Positions 1 through 4,759 of a stretch of 6,283 nucleotides of DNA are shown here, in pieces. Each line of letters starts with the position of its first letter. Positions within the stretch are counted from its first letter, which is position 1. Source of the DNA: Akkermansia sp. Its GTDB lineage: Bacteria > Verrucomicrobiota > Verrucomicrobiia > Verrucomicrobiales > Akkermansiaceae. The notes beneath the pieces were generated by a model, which had not been told where the DNA came from, did not search any database, and saw nothing but the letters and a program-made list of their open reading frames with translations. Location: positions 1-6,283 of the forward strand of contig JAGBZE010000076.1 in the NCBI GenBank assembly GCA_017628435.1. Reading direction: 5' to 3'. A program made the position numbers and the translations under genes.

Positions 1-2979
1 AAGTAGATATAAAGGGGCTTGTTTTGTTCCCCTCCACGGGAAACCTAAGCGCTTAAATCCAGCCAATGCGGCGGCAGTAGGAATAATACGCCTATAGTAT
101 TCCCAGCTCTTTTTCTTCTTATCCCAGCCAAGCCACAACTCTAGTCTATCATTTGAAGATGTCAAGCTTCGAAGTTGGTCAAATACTCCATCTGAGGTGA
201 TGACCCCACTCCAGCCCAGAGGAGAATTAACAAGGTTGCCTTTGCCTTTTCGGTTTTCTCCGAACTTCCATATATTGCGCACAGGGGTGCCATTGAGCAG
301 TTTCAGCTCCGGTGCAGGCTGGGTAGTATCAGCCTTGGTGGCTGCCTGGCAGTCAATAAGCCATTGGCTGATAGCTTTCTCGCTGGGGATATCCTTGGCG
401 GGGATGCCCATTTTTTCGAGAGTAGATCGGAGTTCTGCAGGCTTGATATCCGCCGAAAGCGGGGTGCGCTGGTGGGTCATGCCTTCAGTGTCTGCACCCC
501 AGAAAGTGCTGTCGCCCAGAGATTTGGATTTGCTGCGGCTTTCTTTTTTCTCTATCGGGCAGGTGGAGCCATCGTTCCACATCTTCTGGAAATCGGGCAG
601 GGGAAGCCCCTGGATGCACATCAGGCGGCGGTCGCCCTTGTGTGTTTTTTCGGTTTCGAAGATGCCCTTGTAGCGGATATCGTTGAGCCCTTCCGGCGGG
701 AGGCAGGACATGACTGCAGCATCCATGCGGTGGTGCAGGTTGTTGGAGCGGTCTTTCTTGTAATTCTGCAGCCAGCTGCGACGGGCTGCTGCGGTGTAAA
801 CGCCGCAGGGATTGCCGATGCGGCAGCGCATCAGCTCGTCATCGCCGCTGATGCCGAGCCAGACGGCGAGGGAGGCGCGGAGTTCCCGGGCGAGCTGGGC
901 GGTGCGGGTGATATTGTTGAAATCCGGGAACTGGGCGGAGTCATGGGCGAAGTGTCCACGTTTCTTGTCGTTCCAGTTGAATTTCTTTGTAACGCTGAGC
1001 ATTCCCGCCCAGTCCAGCCAGCCGGGCAGGTGAGCAGCGGCGGCTTCTCTGGGGGTGCGGGGGCCCATGGCGGCATTGACCGCGCGGGTGGTGAGCACCA
1101 GGTTCTCCACCATGTAGAGCCCGCCGCGGGCATCGGGATAGATGTGCGCCAGCTCCAGCTCGCCGGAGAATAAATCGGCGGGCCTGAGTTCCTGCCCGGT
1201 GAAGGGGCAGGTGGCCGGGGTGGTGGGGGAGCCGCCTTGCTCTGCAAAGAGGCGCATGCGCATGAAATCGGCATTGCTGGCGTTCTCCCGGTTATAGGCC
1301 CTGGCCAGTTTTTCGCGTCGCTCTCGGTTGGCTTTCTGTTCCTTCTCTATTTCCGCCGCCTGGTCTTTATTGGCTGCGGCGTTCTTGATGGTCTCGATGA
1401 TGCAGTAATCCGGTACCTTCTTATCCCCCAGCACGCCAGCCAGGTCTTTCTCGAAGATTCGCTGAAGGATACCCCGGGTGACGAGTGCATCGGCAGTGGT
1501 CCGGCTGCCATCCGGATTTTTGCGGGTAACGGCCTTGCGGGTTCCCAGCAGGCTCTGCACCTGGGGATAGATGCCGCTTTCTGTCGGCATGGTTTTGCGG
1601 AAGATGTAGAGCCCGCTGTCCTGCTTCCACTGCTCCATGGATTCCGGGGCAAAACAGGTGCCGCCCTGGGTAGCGGATTCGTACATTTTCTGAGCGGCAG
1701 CGGCGGACATGCCGGCCCGTCCCTTGCGGGCCACCATGGTGGGGGTGACGATGTCTTTTAGTTGCTCGAACTGAGTCTTGTTCCAGTCGCCTGTGCAAGG
1801 ACTGAGCTTCTCAGCTTTCAATGCATTCTCCATCAGTTTTTTAGCCTCGCTCCATTTGCTGATGCCTGTTTCCATGGCAGTGAACAGAGCCTTGACCGCG
1901 CATTCCGGCAGTGTAACTTTGCCATAGGGAATTTTGTCAGCCTTGAGTTCAAATTTCCGCACGGAAATGAAATCTACCAATGCCCAGCGGCGGTATTCAA
2001 GCTGACCGGTGGTGCAACACTTGGCTGCTGGCAGGTTGAGCCAGGCGCAGTAGGGGCAGTTCTTCACCTTGCGCTCAAAAATCTGCCTTGCTTCTGCCGG
2101 TGTCTTGCGGTTGTAGAGGAAAATAGCCTTCTGTTTGTTCTCCGGGGTATCATTCGGGCAGAAAAGGGCTGCGCAGAAGCCCTCTGCATCTTGTATCAGG
2201 TGCGTGTGGCGGGAGATGATGGCCTCCAGATGGCTGCGGACATGAGCCCGGGGGTAATTGAAGCCTCGGGCCTTGCGTTCATTGAGTTTCTTGTGTGCGT
2301 AGGCCTCCAGCATGGTGGGAATGCCCTCCTGCGCTGCCTTGCTGTGGCGTTCTTCCACGAGTGCCTTCCAGGCTTCCTGTTTATCCTCCCTTTCGGTCAG
2401 GGAATCTGCCATGCTGATGAGGTAGGCGCGCATGTCGGCATCGACAAAGGCGGAGCGAATCCACTTCTCTGCCTCCTTGATGTTCAGCTCTGCGCCCCAG
2501 GGGTATTCGCCTGTGGAATCATCATCCATGGCAAAGTAATCATAACCGCGGCGCAGCACGCAGGAGCGGATGCAGATGGAAAGGGCCTCCGGCGAGGCGA
2601 GTGTTTTGGTCAGGGCGCGGTGGCGCAGCAGGAAAGGATCGCTGCGTGACATGACGTCATCATCCACCCAGGGGAGCCCGTGTCTGGCGAACAGCGCCTG
2701 GAGCCGGCGCATGCGGGTGCGGCGGTTCTTTCGGGCATGGCGCGAGGCACGGAAGGCGCGGCGGGCGGCCAGGGCCTGTGCCTCCGGCAGGTCAACAAGC
2801 AGGGTTTTGCAGTAGAGCAGCTCTGTGCCCTTGCGCACGGCTATGCCGATGCCCTCGATTCCGATGTCGATGCCGAGTGCGACTGTTTCCGGGGAGTAAA
2901 AAGCATGCTGCGTCCAGTAGTTCAGAGCAGCGTTGCGAAGGGAGGACTGGGACGGTTCCAATGTGGCGGTTGTGGTCAT
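1..2979 (-). CDS. cas9: Type II (probably II-C) CRISPR-associated endonuclease Cas9, C-terminus cut by window edge
   Basis: RNA-guided DNA endonuclease of a type II CRISPR-Cas system. The frame is open without a stop from the ATG at 2977-2979 to base 1, giving 993 residues. RuvC-I is GIDIGIEGIGIAV with catalytic D38. The arginine-rich bridge helix spans about residues 72-97. The recognition lobe follows and holds a Cys cluster (C308, C311, C321, C322). RuvC-II is CIIETIKNAA with E529. HNH begins near CPFTG (C591), with catalytic H612, N626 and N635. RuvC-III is NNLHHRMDAAVMS with H750 and D753. The remaining residues, to 993, enter the WED/PAM-interacting region. The RuvC-I to RuvC-II distance of about 490 residues is short, as in II-C enzymes such as Neisseria Cas9 (about 1,080 residues), so roughly 100 residues may be missing. 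Oddities: the acidic residue normally before the HNH histidine is A611, and 37 residues precede D38. An in-frame TAG at 3055-3057 and no earlier ATG fix the start, although no good ribosome binding site is visible. GC content drops sharply in the last 300 bases. Function is certain as a family; activity is not. Confidence 0.96.
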   Translation of the reverse strand, partial: MTTTATLEPSQSSLRNAALNYWTQHAFYSPETVALGIDIGIEGIGIAVRKGTELLYCKTLLVDLPEAQALAARRAFRASRHARKNRRTRMRRLQALFARHGLPWVDDDVMSRSDPFLLRHRALTKTLASPEALSICIRSCVLRRGYDYFAMDDDSTGEYPWGAELNIKEAEKWIRSAFVDADMRAYLISMADSLTEREDKQEAWKALVEERHSKAAQEGIPTMLEAYAHKKLNERKARGFNYPRAHVRSHLEAIISRHTHLIQDAEGFCAALFCPNDTPENKQKAIFLYNRKTPAEARQIFERKVKNCPYCAWLNLPAAKCCTTGQLEYRRWALVDFISVRKFELKADKIPYGKVTLPECAVKALFTAMETGISKWSEAKKLMENALKAEKLSPCTGDWNKTQFEQLKDIVTPTMVARKGRAGMSAAAAQKMYESATQGGTCFAPESMEQWKQDSGLYIFRKTMPTESGIYPQVQSLLGTRKAVTRKNPDGSRTTADALVTRGILQRIFEKDLAGVLGDKKVPDYCIIETIKNAAANKDQAAEIEKEQKANRERREKLARAYNRENASNADFMRMRLFAEQGGSPTTPATCPFTGQELRPADLFSGELELAHIYPDARGGLYMVENLVLTTRAVNAAMGPRTPREAAAAHLPGWLDWAGMLSVTKKFNWNDKKRGHFAHDSAQFPDFNNITRTAQLARELRASLAVWLGISGDDELMRCRIGNPCGVYTAAARRSWLQNYKKDRSNNLHHRMDAAVMSCLPPEGLNDIRYKGIFETEKTHKGDRRLMCIQGLPLPDFQKMWNDGSTCPIEKKESRSKSKSLGDSTFWGADTEGMTHQRTPLSADIKPAELRSTLEKMGIPAKDIPSEKAISQWLIDCQAATKADTTQPAPELKLLNGTPVRNIWKFGENRKGKGNLVNSPLGWSGVITSDGVFDQLRSLTSSNDRLELWLGWDKKKKSWEYYRRIIPTAAALAGFKRLGFPWRGTKQAPLYLL

Positions 2980-3051
2980 ATGTGGTGGGGTTGGGGCTCC
3001 GGTGGGAGTGTTCAGATAAAATCGGGTAGCGTTGTAATACGCGCTTCTGCT

Positions 3052-3079
3052 ATTCTACTCCTTTGCCTGGGGGAGTCAA
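3052..3079 (-). promoter_or_regulatory. Sigma-70-type promoter for cas9
   Basis: Read on the minus strand, a -35 box TTGACT (3074-3079) is followed by a 16-bp spacer and a -10 box TAGAAT (3052-3057). Each box matches the consensus at 5 of 6 bases. Transcription would begin near 3045 and leave a leader of about 66 nt before the cas9 ATG at 2979. The leader has no strong Shine-Dalgarno sequence; the only GGAG is at 2997-3000, too far from the ATG. The assignment rests on motif match and position only. Confidence 0.65.
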
Positions 3080-3127
3080 TGAAATATCAGTTTGCCAAAT
3101 GGAAAAAATCTAACATTATTTTTTTGC

Positions 3128-3156
3128 TTGTTTTGTGAAAGATTTCTTGTTATATT
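3128..3156 (+). promoter_or_regulatory. Sigma-70-type promoter for the putative tracrRNA
   Basis: On the plus strand, a -35 box TTGTTT (3128-3133), a 17-bp spacer and a -10 box TATATT (3151-3156) sit in an AT-rich stretch. They lie just upstream of the structured RNA that ends at 3270, and the predicted start is near 3163. The promoter is divergent from the cas9 promoter, with about 48 bp between the two -35 boxes. Other -35 hexamers in the nearby T-rich run (for example TTGCTT at 3124-3129) have worse spacing. Confidence 0.6.
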
Positions 3157-3162
3157 GAGTGC

Positions 3163-3270
3163 ACTTCAGAACCAGCACTCATGAGAACATACAGCGTAGG
3201 AGAGCGCGTTTTCACGGTAAAAGTGTGACTCCATACATACCCCTGCTGAATAAGCGGGGGTTAATTTTTT
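3163..3270 (+). ncRNA. Putative tracrRNA, about 108 nt
   Basis: In type II systems a tracrRNA pairs with the CRISPR repeat in the crRNA precursor, allows RNase III processing and anchors the guide in Cas9. This candidate lies directly upstream of and divergent to cas9, behind its own promoter, and ends at an intrinsic terminator. After a 5' segment that should be the anti-repeat (about 3163-3197), there is an imperfect hairpin: bases 3202-3212 pair with 3219-3231 around the loop CACGGT, giving 11 pairs (two G-U) with bulges at 3223 and 3228. The terminator stem is the last hairpin. Length and layout match II-C tracrRNAs. If the anti-repeat is where I place it, the repeat should resemble the reverse complement of 3163-3187, beginning GTTCTCATGAGTGCTGG. 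No array is in the window, so the anti-repeat cannot be confirmed here. An unrelated small RNA is the main alternative. Confidence 0.65.
3239..3270 (+). terminator. Rho-independent terminator of the putative tracrRNA
   Basis: Bases 3239-3247 pair with 3253-3261 over a GAATA loop. The C-rich arm (CCCCTGC, 3240-3246) faces GCGGGGG (3254-3260) with one G-U pair. The stem is followed by TAATTTTTT. There is no matching T-run on the minus strand, so the terminator acts rightward. This is the strongest evidence for the direction of the small RNA. Confidence 0.85.
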
Positions 3271-3283
3271 ATGGTTGAAGAGA

Positions 3284-3338
3284 GGAATCGGCTCAAAATG
3301 GGGCTGGAATCGGCTCATTTCGGAACGGAAATGAGCCG
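3284..3338. repeat. 12-bp direct repeat running into an 11-bp perfect inverted repeat
   Basis: GGAATCGGCTCA occurs at 3284-3295 and again at 3306-3317. The second copy overlaps the left arm of a perfect inverted repeat: CGGCTCATTTC (3311-3321), a 6-nt loop (3322-3327) and GAAATGAGCCG (3328-3338). There is no T-run after it, so it is not a typical intrinsic terminator. It could be a protein-binding site, the end of a small repeat element or an RNA hairpin. It lies just beyond the tracrRNA terminator. Confidence 0.8.
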
Positions 3339-3483
3339 TAAATCGGGGTGAAATGAACCGAATGGAGACGAGGCGTGCGCTAGGGGGGGAGCCTGATTAA
3401 AATCGGTTTTACCAGACGAAAATGTTATTTGAATACTAAGTCTTCGCTTTTTATTGAAAGTCAATAGAAAATAGATACAAAAC
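3339..3483. other. Intergenic stretch without recognised gene
   Basis: This stretch has no convincing reading frame on either strand. It moves from mixed composition to AT-rich. A weak plus-strand promoter-like pair, TTGAAA (3454-3459) and TACAAA (3476-3481) 16 bp apart, could start a long leader toward the transporter genes. The -10 match is only 4 of 6, so I do not call it. Confidence 0.5.
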
Positions 3484-3570
3484 CACATTTTCTGCACGAC
3501 TTTTTGGTGTGTCTCACACATTTTCTGCATGACTTTTGCCGTCTGCTCACACATTTTCTGCACGACTTTT
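3484..3570. repeat. Three boxes at an exact 33-bp period
   Basis: A 21-bp box beginning CACATTTTCTGCA and continuing [C/T]GAC plus four T occurs at 3484-3504, 3517-3537 and 3550-3570. Only the C/T position differs among the copies. The 12-bp gaps are variable except for a shared CTCA at their ends. The period is exactly 33 bp, about three helical turns, so the boxes face the same side of the DNA. It is also a multiple of three, so the minus strand could encode an 11-residue repeat (KV[M/V]QKM...). I see no start signal or conserved domain to support a gene. An iteron-like or operator array, or an expanded intergenic repeat, are alternatives. Confidence 0.85.
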
Positions 3571-3599
3571 GAAAGCCGGAGGAGAAATGGACGGAGTAT

Positions 3600-3619
3600 C
3601 GCGCGCGTGCGCGTGTATA
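3600..3619. other. Alternating purine-pyrimidine run (potential Z-DNA)
   Basis: Twenty consecutive bases alternate pyrimidine and purine, mostly CG and TG/TA steps, opening CGCGCGCGTGCGCG. Such runs can adopt Z-DNA under negative supercoiling. It sits between the 33-bp repeat and the hairpin array, upstream of the transporter operon. Any role is inference. Confidence 0.6.
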
Positions 3620-3632
3620 GATTTGTAGATTA

Positions 3633-3737
3633 TCTGCTCTGCGAGCAGAGAGAATTTCCACTTCGTGGAGAGAATTTCGCCTGGCGGCGAGAGAATTTCC
3701 GCTAGAGCGGAGAGAATTTCGCGGGCGGTGCCCGCGA
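3633..3737. repeat. Tandem array of five hairpins with a constant linker
   Basis: Five short palindromes lie at 3633-3649, 3657-3669, 3677-3690, 3698-3711 and 3719-3737. They have stems of 7, 5, 5, 5 and 8 bp and loops TGC, TTC, TGGC, TAGA and GGT. Between successive hairpins is the same sequence AGAGAATTTC (3649-3658, 3669-3678, 3690-3699, 3711-3720). The linker shares its terminal bases with the stems, so each stem begins TC and ends with A. Stem sequences differ from unit to unit while pairing is kept, so structure rather than sequence appears conserved. The array precedes the transporter operon by about 75 bp. It could be a structured leader, a REP-like element or a protein or RNA platform. 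Confidence 0.85.
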
Positions 3738-3748
3738 GATGAATGACT

Positions 3749-3776
3749 TCGTACCTCGTAACTCGTATTTCGTACT
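3749..3776. repeat. Four TCGTA heptads
   Basis: TCGTA occurs at 3749, 3756, 3763 and 3770, an exact 7-bp period, as TCGTACC, TCGTAAC, TCGTATT and TCGTACT. The run begins 12 bases after the last hairpin of the array and ends 35 bases before the ATPase start codon. A heptad tandem of this kind is typical of slipped-strand or repeat-element sequence. It argues against using the in-frame ATG at 3743 as the start of the downstream gene. Confidence 0.75.
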
Positions 3777-3811
3777 TCCCTTTGTCTTACGTGTGTGGTA
3801 GAGTGCTGGAT

Positions 3812-4759
3812 ATGGGAAATGCTGTGTTGACAGTGCGTGGGTTGCAGCGTGCGTTTGGCGAGGTTCAGGCGGTGCGGGATGTATCGTTTGAGCTGGAGCG
3901 GGGGCAGTCTGTGGGGGTGATAGGCGCGAATGGCGCGGGTAAGACAACGATGATGCGGATTCTGGTGGGGCTGGATTTGCAGGATGCGGGCAGCATCTGC
4001 TTTGATGGCGTGGCAATGGAGAAGGAGCCGCAGCGGTTGCGCGGGCGCATTGGCTGGATGCCGGATGCGTTTAACCCGCCGGCGAATACCACGGTGTGGG
4101 AGTATGTGGATTTTTTTGCGCGGGCATTCGGGCTGCGCGGGGAGAAGCGCGATGCGGAGGTGACGCGTGTGCTGGAGTTCTGCGGGCTGAAGGAGCTGCA
4201 GGAGCGCCGCGTGGATAAGCTTTCGAAGGGTGAGCAGCAGCGGGCGAATATGGCGCGCATGCTGATTGGTGACCCGGAGCTGGTGGTGATGGATGAGCCG
4301 GCTGCGGGGCTGGACCCGCGCGCGCGCTTGGAGTTCAAGCACTGCGTGCGCGAGCTGGTGCGGCAGGGGAAGACGCTCTTAATTTCTTCACACATTATCT
4401 CGGAGCTGGCGGAGATGTGCGATTCGTTTATCCTGATGGATAAGGGGCAGGTGCTGCGCCACGAGGGCTGCGAGGAGATGCGCGCGGCGGGTTCTGCGGC
4501 GCAGCGGCTGGTATATGAGTTCCGCCTGGCGGGTGCCGGGGCAGGGGCGCTGCAGCAGGCGCTGGAGGCGCTGCCGGAGTGGGAGCAGGTGGAGCTGCTG
4601 GCACCGGATGCGGTGCGGGCGGTGTATGCCGGCGAGCCGGGTGAGCCGCTGGCGCTGCAGTTGCGCACGCTGGCTGCGGAGCATTTGCTGGTGCAGGCTG
4701 CCTGCAGGCAGGTCTCTCTGGAGGAAACTGTAATTGATTTGATGAACGGTCATGAATAA
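3812..4759 (+). CDS. ABC transporter ATP-binding protein (ABC-2-type exporter)
   Basis: This cytoplasmic ATPase of 315 residues should drive the membrane protein encoded next. Walker A is GANGAGKTT (38-46, K44). The Q-loop region reads GWMPDAF, with Asp84 where Gln is usual. The signature is LSKGEQQR (137-144), Walker B is LVVMDE (157-162, E162), the D-loop is AGLDP (165-169) and the switch His is in SSHI (H194). About 95 C-terminal residues after the nucleotide-binding domain are of the kind seen in ABC-2 exporter ATPases. I chose the ATG at 3812 because the protein then begins at the usual first strand (AVLTVRGLQRAFG). The in-frame ATG at 3743 lies near the TCGTA heptads and adds a poor 23-residue extension. 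The ribosome binding site is weak. The last 8 bases overlap the permease gene, implying translational coupling. The substrate cannot be told from the sequence. Confidence 0.93.
   Translation: MGNAVLTVRGLQRAFGEVQAVRDVSFELERGQSVGVIGANGAGKTTMMRILVGLDLQDAGSICFDGVAMEKEPQRLRGRIGWMPDAFNPPANTTVWEYVDFFARAFGLRGEKRDAEVTRVLEFCGLKELQERRVDKLSKGEQQRANMARMLIGDPELVVMDEPAAGLDPRARLEFKHCVRELVRQGKTLLISSHIISELAEMCDSFILMDKGQVLRHEGCEEMRAAGSAAQRLVYEFRLAGAGAGALQQALEALPEWEQVELLAPDAVRAVYAGEPGEPLALQLRTLAAEHLLVQAACRQVSLEETVIDLMNGHE

Noticed and set aside
364..1173. Long open frame on the plus strand opposite cas9, one of several
   Set aside because: It is antisense to confidently identified Cas9 sequence, including the RuvC-III and HNH motifs, and has no recognisable domain. 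GC-rich codons give open shadow frames.
3311..3338. Perfect hairpin as a terminator
   Set aside because: There is no T-run on either side, and the small RNA already ends at 3270.
3315..3563. Possible 82-residue minus-strand protein with an 11-residue MQKMC repeat
   Set aside because: Only the 33-bp repeat supports it. The remaining residues look random, there is no ribosome binding site, and it runs through the inverted repeat. It is kept as a repeat, not a gene.
3484..3570. CRISPR array
   Set aside because: Repeats are 21 bp with 12-bp gaps and only three copies. Type II arrays have about 36-bp repeats and about 30-bp spacers.
3743..3811. Upstream ATG (3743) as the start of the ATPase gene
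   Set aside because: It adds 23 residues read mostly through the TCGTA heptads and unlike ABC ATPase N-termini. The ATG at 3812 gives the usual start.
3461..4342. 293-residue minus-strand open frame across the repeats and the ATPase gene
   Set aside because: Its sequence is read through the hairpin array and the complement of Walker motifs; the low-complexity Arg/His composition marks it as a shadow.
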